64,000 nt of DNA from Spinellus fusiger (lineage: Eukaryota > Mucoromycota > Mucoromycetes > Mucorales > Phycomycetaceae). A model generated the notes under the pieces. That model saw only the letters and a list, made by a program, of their open reading frames with translations. It ran no database searches and was not told the origin of the DNA. The stretch spans positions 248,001-312,000 of the forward strand of contig JALLLS010000040.1 in NCBI GenBank assembly GCA_025094145.1, given 5' to 3'. A program made the translations under genes and the position numbers. Shown in pieces: positions 47,585 to 57,663 of the stretch. The first letter of the stretch is position 1. Every line of letters begins with the position of its first letter.

Positions 47585-48180
47585 GAACAGTAGAACGTGT
47601 AGTTAAACTCTGTTGTTTATTAAATGGAATTACTACATCTTTTATACTTTTCTAATTGTATAGATTCAGGGGCTAACTATTGACATCCCTTGATATTCAA
47701 TAGAGTCTCCTTCTTAGTTTGGTAATAAATGAGTGCTCATTCCAAAAGAAGTGATTCATCCAAATATGGAAAATGTCTTCATGACATGTGACTAATTAAT
47801 TACTTGTTTCAAATGCTGAGCTATTTGAGATTATTTGAAAAGTGTTTTATCCTAATTGAAAAAATAGAAACTGAAAAATGACAGGACCTTATCTAAGAAT
47901 ATATTGCTTTTATTTAGTATGTTGTCAATAGGTTGTTAATCCAAAGGAAATCTGGTCAGTTAACAGGTAGTTAAACTCTGATGTTTATTCATTCATAACA
48001 ACACATCTTTTATACTTTTTCTAGTACTAGTATTTAGCTTCAGGGGTATGTTATTGAATACTATCAGCTATCATCATCCCTTAGCATTTGATAGCATCCC
48101 CTTCTCAGTTTAGTAGTCATAGTTAATATTTTCAAAAGATTGGTAATTACAAATATAGAAAATGTCTTTACAACAAGTAG
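47585..48180. repeat. Two diverged direct copies of an LTR-like sequence
   Basis: 47608-47800 and 47966-48175 follow the same order: GTAGTTAAACTCTG, TGTTTATT, ACATCTTTTATACTTTT, TTCAGGGG, a CATCCCTT segment, CCTTCTTAGTTTGG against CCTTCTCAGTTTAG, then ATATGGAAAATGTCTT against ATATAGAAAATGTCTT. The TTTTATACTTTT word resembles a TATA box. Probably tandem or nested solo terminal repeats, placed directly after the tRNA gene. Confidence 0.6.
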
Positions 48181-48366
48181 AATATATACACACCCAAAGA
48201 TTTTCTGGCCTTTAAGTGATGATATCTTTGCCTTTTAAAACCAAAATTTTCTTGCCTTTTATGAAACTGTACTTGAAATCAAAGGTTTGTGAGTATCCAA
48301 AATTTTCTTACCTTTTATGGAATACCTCAATATCAAATTATATTATCAATAAAAATGTTGTTTATG

Positions 48367-48440
48367 AATAATATAGCTAATAACACTATAGCTAATAATA
48401 CTGTAGCTAATAATAATGTAGCTAATAATATACTATTACT
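48367..48440. repeat. Tandem repeat of ATAGCTAATAATACTG-like unit
   Basis: Four to five imperfect copies of a 14-16-bp unit (TAGCTAATAA plus variable tail). Just before it, ATTTTCTTGCCTTTTATG is repeated (48246-48263 and 48300-48318). Confidence 0.75.
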
Positions 48441-49087
48441 ATAGCTACTGCTGTTCTAGGTATATTCCTTCATAGCAATAGAATCTATACCCTAGAAGCC
48501 TTGTGCTTTATCCTTGGGAGATAGATAACTATGCTCAGGAGTATACCCTAGACAGCCTAGACACCTTAGACAGTATAGAAGGAAGAAGACCACCTGAGAC
48601 TGACTTGAGAAGAGTCTTAACTTGTCTAATAACAGAAGAGTGTATTAGTAATAATTCAATCAAGAGAGATAGTAAACTTACCTTGTACTTAATACTTGTC
48701 TTTAGAATAATAAGCCATATATCATCTATTAGAAGAAGAGTCAGTACTATGTCTTGTAGATTACATTGAACTCAAGCCCAGATGATGACACTGCTTACCT
48801 TTTTATCTTAAAAATAGCCTTTGGTAGTGTCTATTGCCTCCTTCTATTGTTTCTCTTTGTTAATAATAGTACATTACCTTGCTCAGTTATGTTCATCTTG
48901 ATGAGTACTTGGGTGTTGAGTTGTAGGGGCAGTGCAAGAAATAACAAAATAATAACAGACAAAAGAATAAGAAAATATTTTGATTTTGGTGACATATCAC
49001 TCTAGCCTTCACTTTTCAATAATTTATCAAGTCAAAATTCACAAGTCAAATAACTCACTCACTTCTTATATTGAAATCTTCCTTACC
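48441..49087. other. Spacer upstream of the C2H2/CACTA-like transposon gene
   Basis: A short 88-codon frame at 48503-48769 (acidic start, RRPPETDLRR) and a hydrophobic one at 48766-49005 show no known motif. Likely the 5' part of the transposon or older repeats. Confidence 0.35.
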
Positions 49088-51994
49088 ATGTCTTTCACCA
49101 CCATCAACTTCAAGAAAAGTGAAATTCCTACCTGCACTGTCTGCAAAAAGACATTCAAAACAAAAGGAAATATGAAAGAACACACTGCCACCCACAACAT
49201 GTAAGATTAATCTCAAGTCTAAAAGTAATGTTGCTCATTCTCTACTTTGAATAGTCCCAAGATTACTTGGTATTTATCATAGAAATAGAGGCATAGAATA
49301 ATAAGAACCAAACTCATCATGCTTTATGGCTATTGTCTACAGACCTCTCTTTGCCATCACCACAGTCTTCCATGTAGATGAGGAGAGTGATGATGAGCCA
49401 GAGATTGTTGAAGCTGAGGAAGTGCTCAAAGAAGAACCTCTTTGGGCTGCTGGAGAAGAGGAGTTTGACAGCAACAACAATGCTTTTGAGGAGACTGCCT
49501 TTGTGGAGGGCATATTCCCATTCTCTTCAAGATTAGAGATGATCTTGCATTGTTTCTTTTCCAAGAATGAGAGTTTCTTTTCCAAGGCACTTGCAGGGAA
49601 GGTTGTGTCTTTGTGCAAGGATGTTAGGGATGCCACTCTTGCCAACCCCCAAGAAAAGATGCTTGCCTTGGACAGGATCCTCAACCTTGAGAAGAGAACA
49701 AAGAGCAACGTCCCCAAGTTTCCTACCACCACCCACCAAGTTTCAGTGGTTAAGACATGCAAAGACTTGCCCCCCCCACCACCACCACCTACAAGTTCTT
49801 GATGAATAAACCATCCAAGCACTTAAAGCTCCTTGCCACCAACCCCCTCGAAACAGCAATGCTTTCTGCCTTGCCCAACAAAACACCCAACCAGAGTGTT
49901 TTGCCCCAGCAAGGAAAGAAGTGGAGAGCACATCTGCTGTTCCAGCACCCCATGGTGTCTGTCAACATCAATGGCTCCTCTGTAGATCTCTGGGTAGGAG
50001 ATATTGTGTGTGCTTCTCCTGGTAAAGGAATAACAACAACAGCAACATATAAGCTTGCCTTTTTCTTCACTTCATGTGATAGATTGATGGCTGAGGCTTA
50101 CAAGGAAGCACCTGGTTTTTTTTTCAACAACATTGTTCTTCTAGACATTGTTAGAGATATCCAACTTCCCACCCACTCCCACACCAACTCCACCACCTAC
50201 CACCCACTCAAAAGAGTCATCACCAATCCCAACAAACAGTTCATGCCAGTGAAAATTGTGCCTCTGAACTTGTTTTCAGATGACACAAGTGGCAATACTA
50301 CTAAGAAGTGGAACAAATTTGAAAGTTGGGTTATGTCACTTGCAGCAATGCCTCTTAAAGAGCAGAACAAGATCAAGAATATGTTCTTTCTTTGTACTAG
50401 CAACAAGTTGTTGGCAATGGAGATGCTTCTGGAGCTGGTAAAGGACTTGGAGATGTTGGAGAGAGGCGTCAAGATGTTTGATGTGGAGTTTGGTGAGTCT
50501 GTCCTTGTTGTTGGTGTTCTTCACTTCATCATGACAGACAATCCCATGTATGCAGCAATTGCATGTAGTCTCAGTGCAAGGGCCAATCTGCCATGCAGAA
50601 AGTGCTACTGGAGGAATGAAAGTGGAAGTGCAGTAGTGGATGGTGCCCCTGCCAGAAGAAGAGAAGAGTTGGTGGAGATGTGCCAACAGTACAACAACAA
50701 CCCCAACAATGCCAGCCCCAGAAGTAGCCTCAGCACTGGCTATAAGCTAACTGGTGGTGAAGCCCTCTTGTCTCTCCAGTTGTGGGATCCCTTCAAGGAC
50801 TGCCTGGTAGAAATCTTGCACACTATCCTCCTTGGTGTTGCAAAGAATCTTGTTATTGGCATGATGCCATACTATACCAAAAAAGAAGTGAAGCACTTAG
50901 AAGAAAGCTTCTTTCAGTATGGCTTGAAGGCTTTCTCAAGAAAGCACCACTCACCATTCTGCCTCTGTGGCTCATATCTCAGAAGAGATTATAAGATCAT
51001 TGTGCAGCAGATGCCCATTATCTTGTATGACCTCACCCAGAGAAGACTCATCAGCAACAACAGCTCAAAAGCAATTATTCATAATTGTTTTGTGAAGCTT
51101 GGTTCTCTTGTCTCTATTCTTTATATGCAAAGAATCAATGTCTCTCTGGACATCTACAGGAACAAGGTGAGATATTGCATGCAAGAGTTGGTTGCTGCAA
51201 TCATCCAGTATGATTCCCTGCCAGCCTTAAAGAAGTCTGTGAAGAAGACAGCCATTAGCAGTACTTTAAAAATGCATCTGCTCAGTCATCTACATGAAGA
51301 CATCTTGCATTTTGGATCTCCCATCTGCTATGAGACTGAGAGAGGAGAGCAGTATAATAAGTTCATCAGAGAACATATACTGCACACCAACTGCCAATTG
51401 CCCTCCCATGATGTTGTAATTTTCTTTGGGAAGAAATGCATTTCCATGCATATCTTCCAAGGTGGATACTGGCAAGTGTCTGGTCATGGTGGCCTCTTCA
51501 CTGCTGGTGCCAAGGTAAAGCTGTTCCAACAGTTCTGTCCTCTTATTCTCTCCCATGAGCTTGCTGATAACAACAGCAGCTCAAAAAGCATTGTTGTTGG
51601 TCTGGCTGGTCTCTTTTTCTTTTCTTCTGGTGCTTCCCCCATCTTTGGTAAGATTGTTGCCATTGACAAAAAAAAGAATATGGCCACCATTGTGCCATAC
51701 AACTTTCAATTAGCCTCTGATCAAACTCCATCTACCCACCTGCAATATCTTACCTTGGCTGTAGAAAGCCCCAACTCTTGCACTATTTTTTCTTTGGGTC
51801 AAAAGGATAGCATTGGAAACAATGTTGTCTTGCCCTTGAGCACCACTGTTGAGGTGAGCTATGATGGTGTAGTAGTTGTAGAGGCAGTTGACATTCAGTC
51901 AATAAATGAATGCACTGTGCTCAATGTAAGTAAGTTTGGCTCTCTCTTTTGGACAATGACCACTAGAGTCAATTCAGTGCAAGTCCCACAATAA
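49088..51994 (+). CDS. DNA-transposon protein with N-terminal C2H2 finger (CACTA/Plavaka-like), split by one frameshift
   Basis: Exon 1 49088-49200 encodes a C2H2 finger (CTVCKKTFKTKGNMKEHTATH). Intron 49201-49342. Exon 2 is open to 49802, then continues in another frame from about 49757 to TAA 51994 (745 codons). The break falls in a run of eight C at 49771-49778; one extra C would join the frames. The large part has CRKCYW (Cys pair), FKDCLVEILHTILLGVAKNL (a motif shared by fungal CACTA-related transposon proteins, consensus D-x-P-V-E-I-L-H-T), and a long C-terminal region without known motifs. The family name is tentative. An open 745-codon frame in a decayed neighbourhood suggests a young insertion. 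CpG-poor like the neighbouring retroelements. Confidence 0.65.
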
Positions 51995-53110
51995 ATATTT
52001 TTAAACATTGTTATGCTGCAAATACTGTGGGCTTAAGAATAATACATTATGCTAAGAGAGGAATATCAGTGACTGAGTTATAATTTTGGGGTGATTCTTG
52101 TTCTATTTTTTGTCTTTACAGCCAATTTTCTACTTTATAATTGCAAAGTCAATTATCTTTGTTCTGATAGGCAGGCAGAGTTTGAAATCGACCATCTGTA
52201 CAACAAAAAGGCATTTTCAAACACATTAGCCAATCATAAGAAGATTTTGATTTTATCCTCAGAATATTTCCTTATATATCCCAAAAATCCTTGGGTGTGT
52301 AAAGAAATGTTCAGAATAATATTGTCTATTTAGACCAGATGTTGTAAGATTGCTTTCCAAAAATGGATGTTTTGTCATTTGTGTCCCTGAGCAACTAAAA
52401 AGGAAAATGACAAAAGGTAGTAGTGATGCATGAGCAACACAGAATACTACAAAGCATCATGTCATTGACACTCTTACAGCATATCAGCAAATGTATACCT
52501 GACATCATATCTTATAGTAGTAGAATATTAAGAGAAAATAAGTATAAAAGAAGTGTACATTTGAATGAATAAAGAGCAGAATTTAACCACACATTAGCTG
52601 GCCAGATTCCTTTGATATCTGTATATTTGGGCAAGGGGTTCATTCTTTAAGACTCACAGGACCTTGGGGAAGGCTGGCTGCTCTTGTATCTGTGGGAGTT
52701 GGCTAGCTTTAGGGTGGTGAGTTGGGGAGAACTTGGGTTAGGGAGTTGAGTGGACTATGGGAGTCATAGTCTGGAAGAGGCACTCTGGTATGGGGTCTAT
52801 AGGGGCATGAGAGAACAGGTAATGGCAACCTTCTCTAATAACAGACCAACAAAACGGACAAACAAGGGAACAAACAGGAACAGAGCAAGAACCAACAACT
52901 TAGCTTGACCTTGGGTTTATACTACCCTTCTTATGGAATCCAAGTTTTTGTTTTGACTTCTTTTTTTTTTATTAAAATGTGCAATTGGCTATTATATATA
53001 CTATTTTCTGAAATATTCCATTACTGTAAATACTTTTGGCAACTTTATCATATCCCACTTCTTCCACAGCCATCCATGCAAATAGGTGACGTCTATCCAC
53101 CTATTCTACA
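51995..53110. other. Intergenic in the transposon nest; G-rich patch
   Basis: No gene. 52645-52830 is G-rich on plus (repeated GGG and TTGGGG-like words) against AT-rich flanks. An 80-codon frame at 52091-52333 has no motif. Possibly a terminal or untranslated part of one of the flanking elements. Confidence 0.4.
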
Positions 53111-53129
53111 TATCTAAGATCAAAGACAA

Positions 53130-53440
53130 CACAGAGGAAACAAAATAGGAATAAATGTGCTTTATCTTTTTTTTATTAAAGCTCAGAGCAATTTTTCAAA
53201 GTATAAGTAAAAGCTTTTTTGAGATATTGTTAAGTTAATCAAATTGAGCTTGTCATGTAAATATAATAAATAATGGAAAATGAATAATACAAAATAATAA
53301 GAATGAATGGGGTGGGCAGGGAACATTTATTCCTATTTTGTTTCCTCTGGTCTAAATAGACAGTTCAAGGTCAAATAAATTCTCTCAAGAATTGTATGAG
53401 ACCGTTGGAAACAAAATAGGAATAAATGTGCTAATCCAGA
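53130..53440. repeat. Three copies of GAAACAAAATAGGAATAAATGTGC, one inverted
   Basis: Direct copies at about 53137-53161 and 53408-53432, inverted copy at about 53323-53348. The outer direct copies bracket about 245 bp. They lie at the 3' end of the DIRS recombinase gene and may be part of that element's terminal structure. Confidence 0.7.
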
Positions 53441-53770
53441 TCAAAAAACTCTTCATTGTCATCCACTGTATCCATAGCATCATGAAAATCATCTTCAGGC
53501 TCAGAAAGAGCAGTAGAGAAACCTGAAAGAACAACAGAAGTAAAATCAACCATTGCCATGTGTTGACACTTGTAATGGTTGTGGAAGGTTGTTGAAGAAG
53601 TCCAGTTGCCCAGAGTCACAATATTATCCAAGACAACACCTTGTGCCAGTGCACAGGAAGAGGCAATGGAAAAAATGGAGACCTTGTCTGTTGTAGACTT
53701 GTTGATAATTCTATGTAACCAAGTGAAGATAGTAGTGGCCTTGACAAGAGAGTGTTTGACAGGTAAGATT

Positions 53771-54058
53771 GTGATGACCTAATCTGAACACTCCTTTTTA
53801 CACCATTTTCCCCACCATCAACATCACTCCTTTATTTTGCATCACTTCTATGTCACTGACCATACACTCCTTTATTATTTGTATAGCATATGTCACTTAG
53901 TAATTGGGTAGTACCATAGAAACATTCATATAAATACTTATCCAATTGTCATAATAAAATCTGCATTCTGATATCTGTTATCAGCTTATACTATCTACTA
54001 TGTCTTATCTTATTTGCACAACACCTAGTACTCTTTTCCTACCTGTTTCCAGTGGTCC
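53771..54058 (-). repeat. LTR-like insertion (copy 1) inside the recombinase gene
   Basis: On the minus strand it starts TGTAAGGGACC and ends GGTCATCACA, so it has TG..CA-type ends, 287 bp. Removing it restores continuity of the recombinase reading between HSLASPPRL and ILPVKHSLVKATT-type sequence. It contains a TATAAATA word and AATAAAA on plus. No target duplication seen. Confidence 0.5.
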
Positions 54059-54554
54059 CTTACAACCTTGGAGGAGAAGCCAAAGAGTGATCTCTTAGAC
54101 AAGAGAAGCAAACAAGTGGACAAAGAGAAAAGTTAGAGTGTGAATGTACTGTAAATGGCTTGATAATGGCCTGTTTCTTGTGCCTTTCCTTGGGAGCCAA
54201 CACAGAGAACAAGAGACAACTGTCTTTGATAATGCAAGAAGAAAAGGGGATTTTTTCTAGATCTGAAGGTCTGATAAAAGCAACCATTGCTAGTAAGAAA
54301 GCCAGTTTTTGCTGTAGCAAAGAGAATGAATTATCTACAGAAGAAGGGATTCCTTGAGCATACTCAATGGATGGACACATGTCTATGGATGGTTTGTGCA
54401 GGGAAACAGGTGATGCCAAGTGACTTAGAGTATTGAAGAACGTATGCAAAAGTGCATGCTCACAAATGAGCTCTGGAGTCAAACTGAGGTGCAATATGGC
54501 AGACCTGGTCATTTGTAATGTACCCTCTTTCAGCTGTCTACTGTTATGTGAGGA

Positions 54555-54747
54555 AATGTAAGGATCAGGGTCAAGGCAAGGGAAAGAAGCAGAGGTACTA
54601 GGTGTTGTGCATCAGGGACAGGTAGGTAGAATAAGAAGAGGACAAAGGTAGGAGACAAAAGAAGACAAGGACAGAGTACAGATAGGGAACAGATATCAGG
54701 ATATCATCTCATTTTGTCAATTCATTGAGTATTTATCCAAGGGTGTT
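54555..54747 (+). repeat. LTR-like insertion (copy 2), inverted and diverged
   Basis: The reverse complement matches part of copy 1: TGCACAACACCTAGTA, then GATATCTGTT and AAATACT in the same order. It separates the N-terminal and middle pieces of the recombinase. Together with copy 1 it forms an inverted pair around the recombinase core. Confidence 0.5.
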
Positions 54748-55039
54748 CTATACTGCAATCTAATTCTATATTATTTAATAAACAATCTAATGATTATAAC
54801 AAAAGCCAAGAACAAAGATAAGAGCAGGAAAAGAGAGACTTGTAATGGTTGAGACAAATGGTAGAATAATGAGTTTATCTGGGAAAAAACTATTGGTGAT
54901 GCCCAAATTACTTTCATAATTTGCCAAGAACAAACTAGTCATTACAGGAAGAAAGAAAGTTGATGAGGTCTTGCACCAAGAATCAAGATACAGAGACCTA
55001 CGAATGTTGCTGGAGGGCCCATTTGATGAAAGCATTTTA

Positions 55040-55551
55040 GTAGATGCAGTACCCTTTGTTGGTTGTAGTGTTGGAAGTATATTAATGCATAAGCATTGCT
55101 ATTGTTTCAGGTGCTAGGCCGATGTTGGTAAATTTGTTCCTGAGAGTCTCCAAATGGATAGCATCCAGGTGTGCTGTAGTGGCCACGGTGTTGTTGGTGT
55201 GGTTGTCTGAATGTGCTGGTGGGAGAGGAACAGTGGAGGTGCTTGAGCCATAGCCTGTATCATGGGGAACCAGAGGGCACTTGGCCAGAACGGCACTACT
55301 ACTGTAGCTAATGGGATTCTTTCCCTTATCAATTTTGCAAGAACTCTGGTGATCAGATTCTAAGGTGGATTGATGTAGGGATTCTTCCACTGAGACCAGC
55401 TCATGGTGAATGCATCTGTGTGTATTGCTCCTGGGTCTGGTGTCTACAATACATACTTTGGAAGGAGGTGGGAGGTGCGATCCGCAAACAGGTCTATTGA
55501 GTGAGGGCCCCATGTTCTCTGAATCAAATTGAAGCTTGAGGGCTTGATTTG
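55040..55551 (-). pseudogene. DIRS element region between RNase H and recombinase, low-information frame
   Basis: A 143-codon frame at 55082-55513 is rich in Ser, His, Thr and Pro (SDHQSSCKIDKGKNPISYSS) with no domain. By position it links RNase H to the recombinase. It could also be the disordered N terminus of the recombinase polyprotein. Confidence 0.4.
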
Positions 55552-56760
55552 CTATGTATTCTTGGTAAATATCCTCCTGGACTCAAAATCTGCCACTACC
55601 TTTTGCTGTTCTTTGATGTATTGTAGTTGGATGGACAGATTGTTCGTGAGATACCACTTCCATAGGGTTGTAGCCAGGTTCATCAGGTCTAAAGACTTTG
55701 TCTTGTCTTGCTTGTTGATATAGGATAGTGAGGTTGTGTTGTCTGTCCTGATCAAGATAGTAGTGTTATTCAATTGTGGGAATGTCAGTAGGGCAAACTG
55801 GGCTGCCTTCAGTTCCCTCCAATTGATCAAGTAGTTTGTCTCCTCTGCTGTCTAGAATCCATGGGCATGGTGGTTCTTCCAGCTGCATCCCACCCTGTAT
55901 CTCTGGCATCCATGTATAGGGTCTCAGAAGGTGTGGTAGGGATCAATGATCTCCCATTCCAGTTCTTGAGGTTGTTGAGCCACCATTTCAACTCCACTAT
56001 ACAGTTCTGATCCATTGTCTGTGGGGCATCCCAATCCTTCTCTGTGTGAACATGAATGTTCTTGAATTGTAGGAGATGTTCTGTTTACAGACAGACAGGA
56101 AAGATTGCAAATGTTGCTGCTTTGAGATGCATGGTCAGGCTGTGGACTATTTGGGGTGTTTGGGAGGGAAACCTCAATATCTGTTGGATAGACTTCTGTA
56201 TGTCTCTCAACTTCTTGCCTGGCAGAGATGCCATCATTGTTGTTGTATCCAATGAGAAGCCTAGGTGTTTTAGTACTTGTTTGGCTGTAGATCTGATTTC
56301 TTGAGGTTGACTAACCATCCTAACTGTTGCAATTTCTTGACTAACATCTCTGTGTGAAGAGAGGCCTGTTGGGGTGATTCTGCTGCAATGATCCAGTTGT
56401 CAAGATAGCTTGATACACTTATTCCTTGGGTGCAAGCCCACTCCAGCACAGGCCTGATTACCTTTGTGAACAACCATGGCACCACTAAGAGACCAAAAAG
56501 GATAGTACACCATTGGTACACCTGCAATTTTCATTGGAAGCGTAAATATGGGCGGGTGTCTGAATGCACAGAAATGTAGAGAAAAGCATCTGAAAGATTG
56601 ATTGATGTCAAGTAGTCTTTGAAGCAGAGCATGAGTGAGACTTCTTTGAGTGTCTCTATCTTGAAGTGAGGGGCGTCAACATACTGGTTCAACTTCTTGA
56701 AGTTGAACACTGGCCTGGAGCCTCCATCCTTCTTGGGGATGACAAACATTGAGCTTGAGA
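55552..56760 (-). pseudogene. DIRS reverse transcriptase and RNase H
   Basis: Minus strand. 56531-56749 has MFVIPKKDGGSRPVFNFKKL then FKDYLTSINLSDAFLYISVH; motif A normally has Asp at SIDLSDAF and here reads SINLSDAF. 56270-56527 has YQWCTILFGLLVVPWLFTKV and motif C SSYLDNWIIAAES; DIRS elements normally have YLDDW, so the second catalytic Asp is Asn. 56085-56260 continues with HLGFSLDTTTMMASLPGKKL. RNase H at 55552-55830 has NWRELKAAQFAL and IRTDNTTSLSYINKQ. Two catalytic Asp losses plus frameshifts make it inactive. Confidence 0.83.
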
Positions 56761-57406
56761 TTGTTCGGACAGGTAGATTAACAAGACTGAATAAAGATAA
56801 TTTTTATTGAGTAAAGAAAGGTTCACTATTTATACTTTTTGTGGGTACTTGTCCTTCAGTGGCTTCTACCTTATGGTAGGATAATCTATTCTACCTTATG
56901 GTAGTTATGATAGTCAACCTTATGGCTGCTTCACAATTACAACTAAATGGTTGGTGGGGACATTCTACCTTATGGTAGAATTCACTCTCTTTGACCTTAT
57001 GGTCGGTGTCTATATTACTACCATAAGGTAGTATTAATAACTGCCACCTTATGGTTGGCTCATATGTTTTACTTAGTTGTAGTATTATTAGATTCAACCC
57101 TATGGTTGGTTCCTGGGATAAGCACTCCATTATTGAAACCATTAATTATTATGAGTCTTTACTCAATTGACTCTGATAAGTCTATATTGTTCTGTTAGAA
57201 TTATTAATGAAGATGGCTCTTGTTAAGTGTCTGATAGTACACTGAGCTTTAGAAGGTGATTTGTAGTTACAACTGATCAGTGATATGATACAGAGATGTA
57301 CTATGTTACTTGTGTGCACTCAAGCTTTCATAGAGTATTCTGAATGCCACAGCACACTACTCGTGTTGACTTATTCATAGAGAATCTTTGGATTGAAGTC
57401 AGAACA
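56757..57406. repeat. Copy of the foldback arm with palindrome array, inside the DIRS element
   Basis: A direct copy of 41092-41735, nearly identical by eye: GACAGGTAGATTAA at the start, CACTCAAGCTTTCATAGAGT and GAAGTCAGAACAC at the end. It carries the same palindrome array (56870-57107), with one unit changed to CTACCATAAGGTAG, which still pairs. Left border lies immediately before the DIRS reverse transcriptase, right border against a gag-like frame. Confidence 0.88.
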
Positions 57407-57540
57407 CGGCAGTGTGACCTCCTCCATGATAGCATTGACTTGCTCCTGGGTGAATGTAGGTCCACTTGCATTGTTTTTTTCTGTGAATTGTTAATTAGTT
57501 TGATCGACCATATAGTTACTCCATGATGCGCGGCTTAGAA
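57395..57540 (-). pseudogene. Short gag-like frame, probable N-terminal DIRS fragment
   Basis: The minus strand reads ASGPTFTQEQVNAIMEEVT followed by the border of the terminal-repeat copy. Codon pattern and position suggest the remnant of the DIRS first gene. Too short to be certain. Confidence 0.35.
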
Positions 57541-57663
57541 AGATCTAGAGTAAAAGGGATTTTTTTTTTGAATTTTTATATGAAAATAAAGCATGGCTCA
57601 GAGAGCTTATACCACTTCGGATTCCGAAGCGGAGGCAACAATGATTGTATTAGGTACAACATA

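Larger units (their letters stand above)
53431..55035 (-). pseudogene. DIRS tyrosine recombinase, in three pieces
   Basis: The N-terminal piece is at 54787-55035 (SLYLDSWC). The middle is at 54060-54512: LQQKLAFLLAMVAFIRPSDL, with the first catalytic Arg in a RPSDL context, then VLAPKERHKKQ. The C-terminal piece is at 53431-53770: ATTIFTWLHRII, FSIASSCALAQGV (HxxR region: Arg appears lost, giving Cys), VTLGNWTSSTTFHNHYKC with the catalytic Tyr in the expected place. Sequences at 53771-54058 and about 54530-54760 interrupt it. Inactive. Confidence 0.8.
53431..57540 (-). mobile_element. DIRS-type retroelement (reverse transcriptase, RNase H, tyrosine recombinase), broken and invaded
   Basis: On the minus strand: a gag-like piece (57395-57540), a terminal-repeat-like insertion (56757-57406), reverse transcriptase (56270-56760), RNase H (55552-55830), then tyrosine recombinase (53431-55035). 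The order RT, RNase H, recombinase and the RT sequence type are diagnostic of DIRS elements. The recombinase is interrupted by two LTR-like insertions. Inverted terminal repeats in the canonical position were not found, but the family of the 41.1-42.5 kb foldback arms is a candidate. Confidence 0.82.

Noticed and set aside
49337..49822. 161-codon minus-strand frame
   Set aside because: Antisense of the C2H2/CACTA-like transposon gene, which carries the recognisable motifs on plus.
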